This document shows positions 46,890-55,581 of a DNA stretch of 64,000 nucleotides, piece by piece. The first letter of the stretch is position 1. Every line of letters starts with the position of its first letter. Position numbers and translations under genes: made by a program. The notes beneath the pieces were generated by a model that had not been told where the DNA came from, did not search any database, and was given only the letters and a program-made list of their open reading frames with translations. Source of the stretch: Aliidiomarina sp. B3213 (lineage in GTDB: Bacteria > Pseudomonadota > Gammaproteobacteria > Enterobacterales > Alteromonadaceae); assembly GCF_003290085.1 (NCBI RefSeq), contig NZ_QMKJ01000002.1, positions 1 to 64,000 on the forward strand, given 5' to 3'.

Positions 46890-47906
46890 TCAGTAAAAAC
46901 GACTGTTTTGATACCAGCGCATTAATGAACGCTCTATTGCCGTGCTAGCTTGCTGGGCAAGCTTGTCGCCTATTTTCTGCTTTTGCTTGTAGCGAACACG
47001 AATCACGTCTTTGTCTTTTACCGCTTCAAGAAGCAAGTCGTCACTAGTGCCAATACGGTCAACTAAGCCCTTATCTACAGCTTCTTGTCCGTACCATACT
47101 TCGCCTGTTGCCACCGCGTCGATGTCTAAACTTTCACGGTTTTCTTTCACGAAACGCTTAAACATTGCGTGAATACCTTCAATTTCTTCTTTAAACTTAG
47201 AGCGGCCTTTCTCGGTGTTCTCGCCGAAAATCGTTAACGTGCGTTTATACTCGCCTGCAGTAATCTGCTCAAAGTCGATGTCGTTTTTCTTCAATACTTT
47301 ATGAAAGTTAGGAATCTGAGCAAGTACACCAATAGAACCCACCACAGCAAAAGGAGCAGCTACAATTTCTTGCCCCACACAAGCCATCATATAGCCACCG
47401 CTTGCAGCTACTTTGTCTACAGAAATAGTAAGCTTCACGCCCTTATCACGCAGTCGTTTTAACTGCGCAGCAGCTAAACCGTAGCCATGTACCACTCCAC
47501 CAGGGCTTTCAAGCTTCACTAATACTTCATCATTTTCCTCAATTACGCCTAAAATAGCCGTTACTTCCCGGCGCAAGCTCTCCACTTCTTTTGCGTCCAT
47601 GGAGCCTTTGAATTCAACGACAAACAATCGGTTTCTAGTGTCGTCATTAGAAGACTTCTCTTTCTTAAACGTTTTCTCAAGCTGCTTCTTGGCTTTACCC
47701 GAAGCTAAACTTAAGCGCAGATCATTACTGCTACTTTTCAAGTCATCGGTTAAATTATCAACGTGCAGCTCGCCCTCACCGCCCTTTTGACGTTGTGCAG
47801 CATTCACAATCATGCCAATCACAAACACCACGGCGAATACCAAGGTAAGGGTTTTCAGCAGGAAAACGCCATAATCGCTCCACAGAGCCGCTAAAATATC
47901 CATCAT
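46890..47906 (-). CDS. sohB: Inner-membrane serine protease SohB (S49 family)
   Basis: The 338-residue signal-peptide-peptidase-A-type protease has an N-terminal transmembrane segment (about 12-36), a charged linker and the S49 domain. The catalytic Ser169 (VAASGGYMMAC) and Lys221 (GEYKRT) are present, giving the Ser-Lys dyad. The active site would be in the periplasm. The length fits SohB rather than the double-length SppA. It is monocistronic, with terminators on both sides. Two adjacent ATGs are possible starts. Confidence 0.93.
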   Translation of the reverse strand: MMDILAALWSDYGVFLLKTLTLVFAVVFVIGMIVNAAQRQKGGEGELHVDNLTDDLKSSSNDLRLSLASGKAKKQLEKTFKKEKSSNDDTRNRLFVVEFKGSMDAKEVESLRREVTAILGVIEENDEVLVKLESPGGVVHGYGLAAAQLKRLRDKGVKLTISVDKVAASGGYMMACVGQEIVAAPFAVVGSIGVLAQIPNFHKVLKKNDIDFEQITAGEYKRTLTIFGENTEKGRSKFKEEIEGIHAMFKRFVKENRESLDIDAVATGEVWYGQEAVDKGLVDRIGTSDDLLLEAVKDKDVIRVRYKQKQKIGDKLAQQASTAIERSLMRWYQNSRFY

Positions 47907-47974
47907 TGCTTGTCTATCTCTTCTTAAAATTGAATCGCAACATCATACCTGACAGGTTTAACAGCAGCAAAAAT

Positions 47975-48015
47975 AAAGGGCAGGTCACTTTCGTGAACCT
48001 GCCCTTTAAATTTTT
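47975..48015 (-). terminator. Intrinsic terminator of the VolA-like lipase gene
   Basis: On the minus strand, AAAGGGCAGGT and ACCTGCCCTTT enclose a short loop and are followed by TTTATTTTTG. It is about 30 bases beyond the lipase stop codon and before the sohB start. Confidence 0.8.
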
Positions 48016-48047
48016 AGCTTAATTACTGTTTACTGAGGCACCTATGC

Positions 48048-50507
48048 TTATTGAGGTACTAAGCTCGGGTCAACAGGCAGCATTAGCTGGTTACTTTGCA
48101 ACCAAACACCAATCGCTTGCTGTTGGTTTGCTGTAGTCGCCGCATCGTCAGATGGGTCTAACAAACCACCGTGACCACCATTGATGTAGCGCGCAGCACC
48201 AGACAACGGTTCACCGTCTTGTGAAACGATGGCCGTAGTAATGTTTTGCAGGCCTAGCAAGCGGATAAGAGGCTCTGTACCACCTAATGGATGCGCAGTT
48301 GAGTTCGGAATAGTTGCATCACCAATAGCTTCGATTAAGAAAGTTGGCGTTTCAGTCGCAACAAGCGCTCGTGCGTAGTTGATTGGGTCGCCCGGATCAA
48401 CGATAGACTGAGCCGCGAATTGGAACTGAGCTAACAGAGAGTCACGCGCTGCAATTTCTGCGTCTGTCGCAATACCGCCGTAGTACATTGCATAGTACTG
48501 AGCAACTGCACCTAGGAACTGCGGGTTGTCTAAGCCAGGTACGATACCTGAGTTAGTCGCTTCTTCTAGTGCATACGCTTGGAACCCGTCAAAGCTTTGG
48601 AACGCTAGTAAGCCACCAATCAGATTACCGAAAGACTGAGACTCAACTAGGAATGGTGCAATACCGCCGCCAGGCATACCTAATGCAGCAGCTTCAACAC
48701 TGTAAAGTGGGTCTGCAGCAGCAGCGTCGCCTGTCATGCCAGTGTTCGCTAGCGCAACAAAGTTGTGACCTGTAATCGCACCTAGCGAGTGACCTACAAA
48801 GCTAACGTCCATACCGTTGATGTTCGCGCCGCCAAAATTAGCTGCACCGTTGCTTAAGCTTAAACGTAAACCAAGCAAGTCAGAAACAGACTGGCGTAGA
48901 TTGTCACGCGCTGTAAGCAAGCTAGCAAGGTTCAAGTAGTTGGTCGGAGAGCCTTGACCTGAAGTTGCGTTAATTCCGCCTGGGAAACCACGCTCACCGT
49001 GTAACGGATGGTCGATAGCTACAGCAGCTTGACCGAATACAGCCAAAGTACCTGCAATTGCTAGGAAGTTCTCTTTTGAACCCGTGATACCGTGTTGGAA
49101 AATAACAACCGGCCAACCGCCTGCTGGTTCAGCAATTGGGTCTAAGCCCTGCTGAGCACGCACAGCATTTACCACAGCTACATTAGGAACAGACATTCTC
49201 AGTGGAACTGTTTGCACCGTTGAAGGACGTGGAATTGGGTTGTACTTAGTTAACAAGCGCTCTTGGTCCAAGCCACGAACAGAGTCTGGGTCTGTTGCAT
49301 CGTAGTCTGGGTTGTATAGAGCCACAGGCGCTGCTTCGTAAGGAATAGCACCTGCTAAGTTAGCTGGGTTTGCCAATACAACTGCAGGGTCTAAACCTAA
49401 GCCCACTAGAGTTGCTGCTAACTCTTCTTGCGTAATCGCACCAGAGTTCAAACCAATCTGAATAGCTGCAGGGCTAACTGCAGTTGCCTGCCAGCGACCC
49501 GTTAAAGGTGCACCAGGGTTTTCAGCAGTTGGAATTGCACTGAAGTAAGGTAGCGTTACTGTACCTGCGTATAAATCAGCAGAACTCGCAATAGCTACGT
49601 TAGGGTTTGTAGGGTCGTTTGGTAACTGACCAGCGCCAATTAACGCGTCAGCAACAGTCATACCCGTAGGACCAGCAGTAAGTTGTGGAGCTAGTGCAGG
49701 TTGCAACATAAGTTGCTTCACTACGCCCAGTACGTCTCCTACTGACTGCGTCGTGTACGACTTGGTATGAACGATAGTTTCAACGTCTACACCCGCGCTT
49801 GCTAATGCACCGCGCTGACTATTGATAATACCTTGTAAAGCTTGCTCTTGCGCACCGCCGATTGGGTCGGTTGAAAGAGGCTTGCTTAAAGTGAAGTAAG
49901 TTGTAGACGGCTTAATCGAACGACCTAACGAGTCTACGATTGAGTCTGTAAGCGCTACAACATAGCCCGTTTTAGGTAAGAACGGTACAAGAGGAACTAC
50001 CGATGCACGACCGTTGCTCCATGCTACTGTGAAGTCTTCACCGTGTGTTAATTCCGCTACGATAGTACAAACCGCACCCTGAGGAACGCTTGTACACTCT
50101 TCTACGCTAGTGTCGCCACCCATGACAGCTTGGAACACACGAATACCGCCAGCGGCAGTTACACTACTGCTGTCTACTGTAATTGTTTCGCCAAATTCGT
50201 CGGTCGCCAAGTCGAAACCGAACTCTTGTGGCATAGCTGTTGACCAGCCATCTAGTGTACCCAAGGCAACCTGTGGGTCAGCGTAATCTGTTGGGTCGTC
50301 TACAGGAATGTTTAAAGTGCCGTCTGTAGTGCCCCCTAACAAAATATCGTTTGGTAAGCTGATCTTACTTAAACCCGGGTCGAATACGACACGGACAGCA
50401 GCAGAATTAATTTCTTCATCGGTCACCGGCGCATCAGTGCCGTCTGACAAACAACCGGTCAAGCCTAGAGCTGACGCGACTGACAAAGACAGAAGCAGTT
50501 TTTTCAT
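48048..50507 (-). CDS. Surface lipoprotein lipase, VolA/Pla-1 family
   Basis: The 819-residue protein has a lipobox (LTG-C19) and resembles VolA/Pla-1 family phospholipase-lipases. The alpha/beta-hydrolase half contains QHGITG (471-476) and the nucleophile motif GHSLG (572-576, Ser574), with a probable C-terminal His in NGGHGG near 790. The N-terminal half has Ig-like strands (SAAVRVVFDPGLSKISLPNDILL). In Vibrio, VolA is surface-exposed and releases fatty acids from phosphatidylcholine; that substrate is inferred here. It is monocistronic. Confidence 0.85.
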   Translation of the reverse strand: MKKLLLSLSVASALGLTGCLSDGTDAPVTDEEINSAAVRVVFDPGLSKISLPNDILLGGTTDGTLNIPVDDPTDYADPQVALGTLDGWSTAMPQEFGFDLATDEFGETITVDSSSVTAAGGIRVFQAVMGGDTSVEECTSVPQGAVCTIVAELTHGEDFTVAWSNGRASVVPLVPFLPKTGYVVALTDSIVDSLGRSIKPSTTYFTLSKPLSTDPIGGAQEQALQGIINSQRGALASAGVDVETIVHTKSYTTQSVGDVLGVVKQLMLQPALAPQLTAGPTGMTVADALIGAGQLPNDPTNPNVAIASSADLYAGTVTLPYFSAIPTAENPGAPLTGRWQATAVSPAAIQIGLNSGAITQEELAATLVGLGLDPAVVLANPANLAGAIPYEAAPVALYNPDYDATDPDSVRGLDQERLLTKYNPIPRPSTVQTVPLRMSVPNVAVVNAVRAQQGLDPIAEPAGGWPVVIFQHGITGSKENFLAIAGTLAVFGQAAVAIDHPLHGERGFPGGINATSGQGSPTNYLNLASLLTARDNLRQSVSDLLGLRLSLSNGAANFGGANINGMDVSFVGHSLGAITGHNFVALANTGMTGDAAAADPLYSVEAAALGMPGGGIAPFLVESQSFGNLIGGLLAFQSFDGFQAYALEEATNSGIVPGLDNPQFLGAVAQYYAMYYGGIATDAEIAARDSLLAQFQFAAQSIVDPGDPINYARALVATETPTFLIEAIGDATIPNSTAHPLGGTEPLIRLLGLQNITTAIVSQDGEPLSGAARYINGGHGGLLDPSDDAATTANQQQAIGVWLQSNQLMLPVDPSLVPQ

Positions 50508-50723
50508 GAGGTTTCCCCAATCCTTGTTGTTCTAATTCTAAGCCCATTCTGGGCATGAGTACGGGCCCACTTTGGGTAATCGTTTACGAGTTTTATACAC
50601 CGCTAAGCACAAAGATTAAAGGTTTTTCTTAACCTTGGCGCAAAGCTGACTAAGATTCTGTATGTATCTACTGTACAATATGAAGCACTCGAATGCACAA
50701 GTACAACTATTAAAGTATAAATT

Positions 50724-51482
50724 ATGTTGAATACACAAAGTTTCCAAGCGTCTGCAGACGCATTACAAAATAAAGTTATTCTGGTAACCGGCGCAGGAGA
50801 CGGCATTGGTCGTGTAGCGGCTCTAACTTACGCGAAGCACGGTGCCACTGTTATTTTACTGGGTCGCACGGTAAAAAAACTAGAAAGTGTTTACGACGAA
50901 ATTATCGCGCAAGGTAGTGCCGAGCCAGCAATTATTCCGTTAGACATGAAAGGCGCCACCGAACGCCACTACCAAGATATGTGCGCCACCATTATCGACC
51001 AGTTTGGTCACTTGGACGGCATTCTTCATAACGCAAGCTTACTGGGCGTGCTTTCACCGTTCGACCAAATTCAAGCTGATACTTGGAATGACGTTATGCA
51101 CGTAAACGTAACCGCGCAATTCCTAATGACCAAAGCACTTATGCCTGCATTGCTTAAAGCAGAGTCTCCGTCGGTGGTGTTCACATCATCAGGCGTAGGC
51201 AGAACGGGTAGAGCGCATTGGGGTCCTTATGCCGTTTCCAAGTTTGCGACGGAAGGAATGGCGCAAGTTATTGCCGACGAATACGAAAACTCTCATTTGC
51301 GTGTGAATGTCATTAACCCAGGCGCAACGCGCACGAAAATGCGCGCTAAGGCATACCCTGCAGAAAATGCAGAGAAGTTAAGAACTCCAGAAGACCTTAT
51401 GCCTACTTACCTATACTTCATGGCAAACGAAAGTGTTGGTGTAACCGGCCAGTCTGTAGACGCGCAACCTCCGCGCAAATAA
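50724..51482 (+). CDS. yciK: YciK family short-chain oxidoreductase
   Basis: The 252-residue SDR enzyme has the cofactor motif TGAGDGIG (22-29), HNAS near 102-105 and catalytic Tyr169 and Lys173 with Ser155/156. Its N-terminal extension (MLNTQSFQASADALQNKVILVTG) and C-terminal GQSVDAQPP match YciK. The substrate is unknown. It is a single plus-strand gene with a six-base gap to the convergent CpeT-like gene. Confidence 0.9.
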   Translation: MLNTQSFQASADALQNKVILVTGAGDGIGRVAALTYAKHGATVILLGRTVKKLESVYDEIIAQGSAEPAIIPLDMKGATERHYQDMCATIIDQFGHLDGILHNASLLGVLSPFDQIQADTWNDVMHVNVTAQFLMTKALMPALLKAESPSVVFTSSGVGRTGRAHWGPYAVSKFATEGMAQVIADEYENSHLRVNVINPGATRTKMRAKAYPAENAEKLRTPEDLMPTYLYFMANESVGVTGQSVDAQPPRK

Positions 51483-51487
51483 ACGCG

Positions 51488-52432
51488 TTAGTCTTGCTCT
51501 CGAAGAACAAAACGCAATGGAGCTTCGGTTTGTGTCCAAGCTCCATTTTCCTTTTCTATCAACCACTGTTCTATTGGCTGACTGTAACCCACAGAGAACA
51601 AAGTAATGTCGAGCATGTTAGGCTGCTCGGGAACAAACGTTACTCTGATTTGATACGGTGAGGCCAACTCACCCAAGCGCAAGTTTACACGTTGCCCATG
51701 ATCGTGAAGCTGGTTTTCAAGCTGTACTGGCATCCAAGCATCTGCATCATCTATTTCAGCTCCTGCGGGCAATAACGCGGCTTCTAGCTGAAGAAGGCGA
51801 ATAGGTTCTAATAACAGAGTTTGTGCCTCGTCTTCCGCAGTAGGTTCTCCTTCTTGATTTAAAACTGTTTCGTCCAAAACCAACTGTTCGCTATTCACCT
51901 GAAACTGAGACCTCAGATGCACTTGCTGACCACTCTCATCAACAAAGTAACAACGCTCAGCTGTGCGGCTCCCTACGAAACCATCTGCTCCCTTTTGCCA
52001 CCTCACTTCACAGCCAGGTAATCTCTCAAAAGCAGATAAATCGCTCAGGCTTTCTTCTTCAAACTCGATAGAACTCGGTAGTGGATATGTAATCTGCAAT
52101 ATACCCTCACTTCGGCTCGGAATCATAAATCGTAATAACTGCCTACGAAAAGGGTCAGTGACATTAGTTATAAAAGATTGTTCAAGCAGTAAGACACGCT
52201 CGCCTGTTGCTAATGAAATCAATTTACCGGTTTGCACAATCGGCGGAAAGTTGCCGACAATATCGGGGCTTTCAAACAACGGATGGAAGTTCGAATAACG
52301 CTTGGCTAGAAGACCAAGTAATTCCTCTTTTTGAATACTTCTTATATCTTCATTCTCGTCTTGGGCGATGGCCTGGTGAGAAGCGCTAAAAAGAAATATG
52401 AATCCAAACAATAAGAAAATGAACTGCTTCAT
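51488..52432 (-). CDS. CpcT/CpeT-like exported protein
   Basis: The 314-residue protein has a signal peptide (MKQFIFLLFGFIFLFSASHQAIAQ) and a domain like the CpcT/CpeT bilin lyases. It has an N-terminal LLGLLAKRYSNF segment, then LLLEQSFITNVTDPFRRQLLRF and LPG-Cys141...GADGFVGS...Cys161, matching the family's Cys pair and GDGFVG pattern. About 90 further residues follow. CpcT attaches bilins to phycobiliproteins; this organism shows no phycobiliproteins, so a different substrate is likely. The ATG at 52432 begins the signal peptide. Confidence 0.65.
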   Translation of the reverse strand: MKQFIFLLFGFIFLFSASHQAIAQDENEDIRSIQKEELLGLLAKRYSNFHPLFESPDIVGNFPPIVQTGKLISLATGERVLLLEQSFITNVTDPFRRQLLRFMIPSRSEGILQITYPLPSSIEFEEESLSDLSAFERLPGCEVRWQKGADGFVGSRTAERCYFVDESGQQVHLRSQFQVNSEQLVLDETVLNQEGEPTAEDEAQTLLLEPIRLLQLEAALLPAGAEIDDADAWMPVQLENQLHDHGQRVNLRLGELASPYQIRVTFVPEQPNMLDITLFSVGYSQPIEQWLIEKENGAWTQTEAPLRFVLREQD

Positions 52433-52516
52433 TCGTTTGTCTATCCTAAAAGGTTTACACTGGGTCCATACGTTTGAATAAAACCATGTGCGGTTGCTCA
52501 ACGTATAAAAGCCATA

Positions 52517-52535
52517 ATTAATGATAATGATGGAC
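52517..52535 (+). promoter_or_regulatory. Possible Fur-box-like site
   Basis: ATTAATGATAATGATGGAC contains one perfect GATAAT hexamer and a partial second, about 13 of 19 matches to the Fur consensus by eye. It lies in the divergent region between the CpeT-like and BNR-like genes. The match is too weak to be sure. Confidence 0.3.
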
Positions 52536-52587
52536 TATACCATACAGCTTCAGGCTGTCACGGGGCATATCAAAGGGTCGTCGTTTT

Positions 52588-53580
52588 ATGAGTTTTTACA
52601 GGTTTAATTGCTTACTATTTATCCTCCTGTTGTGGACCATATTTAGTTCAGCATTGGCGTCAGCACAGATTCAATTGTCCTCAGAGCAGAAATGGACTGC
52701 ACTTTCTGTGGTGAATGAAAACACATGGTGGGTAGGAAGCAACACTGGCACTATTTGGATTACAGAAAATAACGGAGAAAGCTTTTCTAAATCCGTTCCC
52801 ACCGGTGAAACAACCCCCTTGCGCGTACGGCAGGTTCACGCCATTGATCAGCGTCGAGCATTTATTCTTAGTAACGACGGCGAAGGCGACTCTCGATTCT
52901 ACACCACGCGTAACCAAGGTTTCAGTTGGCAACGTTTGTACCGCAGTACCGGAGACGAAGCCCTGCGCTGCTTCGCAGTCATTCCCGATGGCGAGGGCTG
53001 GATATTCGCGGACACGCGGTATGGTGACTGGCACATTATCAGGTCAATCAACGGTCGCAACTGGATTGACTCAAGAAACGGCTTTGCGGGTCCCGTGCAA
53101 CCCGGAGAGCAACTAAGCAACAATAGTGACCAATGCGCACGTTTTGTAAACGACACCTGGGCAGCCGGAACTTACCACGCTCCTAAAGCCAGACTCATAT
53201 ATAAAAATCGTAATGAGCTAAGATTTGAAGTTGTGGACACGCCGCTGACAGGTGGTTCAGGTGCCGGCGTTCATGCCGTATGGCCTTTTTCCAGTAACAA
53301 TATTCTTGTAGCCGGAGGTAACGAACAAACCGCAGAACTTTATCGTTACTCAAACGGTGAGTTCACTGCCATAAATACTCCCCCCACCGAACAAGCCATT
53401 ACTATTTTATATGGTAACAACGAAAGCATTTACGTGGGCAATCAGGAAGGACTGTGGGTGAGTCACAATGAAGGTGAGGAATGGAACGTCGCAGCCACGC
53501 AAGGCGTGCAAGCCTTTGACTGTGGCTACGACAATACTTGCTATGCCCTCAGCCTTGAGGGCCAAGTCATTAGAATGTAG
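52588..53580 (+). CDS. Exported BNR/Ycf48-like beta-propeller protein
   Basis: The 330-residue protein has a signal peptide (MSFYRFNCLLFILLLWTIFSSALASAQ) and repeated WVGSNTGTIWITENNGESF, FYTTRNQGFSWQRL and GLWVSHNEGEEWNVA units, the Asp-box/Ycf48-type propeller repeats. In cyanobacteria Ycf48 assists photosystem II assembly; heterotroph homologues are of unknown role. It is divergent from the CpeT-like gene. It overlaps the convergent PstS-like gene by 11 bases at the 3' end. Confidence 0.8.
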   Translation: MSFYRFNCLLFILLLWTIFSSALASAQIQLSSEQKWTALSVVNENTWWVGSNTGTIWITENNGESFSKSVPTGETTPLRVRQVHAIDQRRAFILSNDGEGDSRFYTTRNQGFSWQRLYRSTGDEALRCFAVIPDGEGWIFADTRYGDWHIIRSINGRNWIDSRNGFAGPVQPGEQLSNNSDQCARFVNDTWAAGTYHAPKARLIYKNRNELRFEVVDTPLTGGSGAGVHAVWPFSSNNILVAGGNEQTAELYRYSNGEFTAINTPPTEQAITILYGNNESIYVGNQEGLWVSHNEGEEWNVAATQGVQAFDCGYDNTCYALSLEGQVIRM

Positions 53581-53977
53581 CGATAACCGTTAAGCCACCG
53601 GCTTTACTCGCATCGCTAATATAGCCTACGGTGTTCGCGTTACCACGAACGAACTCTAGAACTTCTTCGTCACTCTCTAGAACTCGCAACTCCACTGCAC
53701 GACCAGTAAAGATCAAGCGCGACCAATGTGCTTTCATCTGATCTGGAGAACGGCCTACAAAGTTATTCTCAAACGCGTTTCTTGCATCGCTACCCTCAGG
53801 CAAATTCGCAGCAATAAGCTGGCGTGTTTGACCAAGATAAATACGGCGAACAATTTCAGCGTCTACAGCAGCTTGAGTTACCACAGCGCCTTCAGCCATA
53901 GCTTTTGGCGCAAATGAAAACCCTGCTACCAACGCAAGCGACATTAAACCGCCAATAATAAGTTTCTGAATATTCAT
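53570..53977 (-). CDS. Short phosphate-binding (PstS-like) periplasmic protein
   Basis: The 135-residue protein has a signal peptide ending AMA (about residue 28) and a truncated PBP-type fold (AVDAEIVRRIYLGQTRQL ... FVRGNANTVGYISDASKAGGLTVIATF). This matches the last third of PstS-type proteins and is the short form seen beside porins in Alteromonadales. It cannot be a full phosphate-uptake binding protein. It is 11 bases after the porin gene on the same strand, so they form one unit. Confidence 0.78.
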   Translation of the reverse strand: MNIQKLIIGGLMSLALVAGFSFAPKAMAEGAVVTQAAVDAEIVRRIYLGQTRQLIAANLPEGSDARNAFENNFVGRSPDQMKAHWSRLIFTGRAVELRVLESDEEVLEFVRGNANTVGYISDASKAGGLTVIATF

Positions 53978-53988
53978 GTCAGTACTCC

Positions 53989-55161
53989 TTAAAATACGGT
54001 TTGAATTGCGAAGGTAACAAGCGTTGCGTCTGTGTTTAACACGTTGTCTTCAGCTGTGGTTACATCCAGCTTGAAAGCTACGCCTGTATCAAAGTCGTAA
54101 CGCATACCCACTGTGGTGTAATCAATTTCGCTAACCTGCGAAGCAGCAACAGCAGCAACAGTTGGAGCAAGCGCTGCGTATGAAGGTAAACCAGGGATTT
54201 GTGGAGCAACAGGAGACGCTGCAGGCAACAACGCGTCAGGCGTTGCTCTGTCGTCTTGTGTTTGCTCGAACGTTACATGCAAAGTTACTTTGCCAAAACG
54301 CTTACCCGCAGTGATGTACTGAGATTGTTGCTCAGAAACCAAGCTATCTTTTACTTCTAGCTGGGTAAATTCACCGCCAATAAACCAATCAAAGTTGTCG
54401 TACATTAAGCCGAAGCCTAAGAATGTACCTTCGTCGTCGGTTGGAAGTAATGCATCACCCACTTCAGGAACACCGTATGCACCTAATACTTGCACTAAGC
54501 CAAGAAGTTGTGGGTCTTGCGTAGCTAAAGTTACAGAGTCAGACATCATGTAACCACCACGTACCGTGAAGTTACCGATGTAAGCCGTAACATTAGCGCC
54601 TAGAATGTTTTTAACGTCTGCTTCAACTTCAGAGCCGCCGAAGTTGATGTCACCATTAAAACGACCCGCAACGAATTGTGTGTTTACAGAAGCAGACCCA
54701 ACGAACGTGCTATTGGTTAAGCTTGCACCCATGTAGGTGTCGAATGGCACACGGTAAACACTCGCAGGTGGACGAACCCAATGATATGTATAACCGACGT
54801 CAATTGAGTCAGAGTAACTATAGGTAGGCAAACGTAATTGCCCTGCATTAAGTGTCCAGCTGTCGTTTAGGCGGTATTGTAAGTACCCCCACTCCAATTC
54901 TAGATCAAAGTCGTTTTCTGCGCGTCCCATTACCTGAACCGTTGCAGTTAAACGATCAGAAATTTGTGAAGTACCTTGTAACGCGAATAACGTGTCAGGC
55001 TTGAAACCTAAGTCGTCGTTATAACCTAGCAACTCTTCATCACTACCAGAAGTGAAGCCAGCACCAATGTTTGCAAAGCCACTCCACTGCACTTCTGCAG
55101 ATGCTGGAAAAGCAAGTAATGCGGTTAAAGCACTTACAGCAAAAAGTTTACGTTGAAACAT
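53989..55161 (-). CDS. Outer-membrane porin
   Basis: The 390-residue protein has a signal peptide (MFQRKLFAVSALTALLAFPASAE) and a barrel pattern: VQWSGFANIGAGF, then NAGQLRLPTYSYSD and FDWFIGGEFTQLEVKD strands, ending in Phe (FAIQTVF), the Omp assembly signal. Specificity is unknown. Its partner is the short phosphate-binding-like gene downstream, so phosphate or a phosphorylated compound is a guess. No Pho box is visible upstream. Confidence 0.85.
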   Translation of the reverse strand: MFQRKLFAVSALTALLAFPASAEVQWSGFANIGAGFTSGSDEELLGYNDDLGFKPDTLFALQGTSQISDRLTATVQVMGRAENDFDLELEWGYLQYRLNDSWTLNAGQLRLPTYSYSDSIDVGYTYHWVRPPASVYRVPFDTYMGASLTNSTFVGSASVNTQFVAGRFNGDINFGGSEVEADVKNILGANVTAYIGNFTVRGGYMMSDSVTLATQDPQLLGLVQVLGAYGVPEVGDALLPTDDEGTFLGFGLMYDNFDWFIGGEFTQLEVKDSLVSEQQSQYITAGKRFGKVTLHVTFEQTQDDRATPDALLPAASPVAPQIPGLPSYAALAPTVAAVAASQVSEIDYTTVGMRYDFDTGVAFKLDVTTAEDNVLNTDATLVTFAIQTVF

Positions 55162-55307
55162 ACACAGTCCTTAATCGTTAATTTACGGGTCGTTCCCAAC
55201 TGCGTAAATTATAGACAATTCTCAAGAACTGTTTGTTTGAAAGATTGTTGTTTTTTTAAACGAAGGGGGTGAAAACCCTATTCATTTTGCGTAAAGCTAT
55301 GTTTAAT

Positions 55308-55538
55308 TTAATGAATACGGTTGTTTTGCCACGCTTTTTCTTTCTCTTTGCGGGCTTCTTCGGCGAGCTTCGCTTGCTTCTTGTCACAAGGCTTGTCGCA
55401 ATCACATGCTTTGTCCATACCCAACGCACCAATGCCGCCACAACTTCCAGCCAAAGACTTACGTTGTACTAGGACACCAATGGCCATACCGCCGAAAACG
55501 ATAAGCATAAGAACAAAAGCCAATATTAATGTTTGCAT
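55308..55538 (-). CDS. nqrM: Na+-NQR maturation protein NqrM
   Basis: The 76-residue protein has one transmembrane helix (about 4-24) and a Cys-rich cytoplasmic segment with GSCGG and CDCDKPCDKK. The NqrM (DUF539) family is required to mature NQR, probably by delivering the iron for the NqrD/NqrE site. It is 43 bases after the ApbE-like gene, at the end of the nqr cluster on the same strand. Confidence 0.93.
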   Translation of the reverse strand: MQTLILAFVLMLIVFGGMAIGVLVQRKSLAGSCGGIGALGMDKACDCDKPCDKKQAKLAEEARKEKEKAWQNNRIH

Positions 55539-55581
55539 GGACTACCTCACCGTGCTTGAAACGTGCAGTTCCAGTATTTAA

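Noticed and set aside
55162-55307. Intrinsic terminator for the nqr operon after nqrM
   Set aside because: A short GGGTTTTCACCC stem is present but is weak and not followed by a T run on the minus strand.
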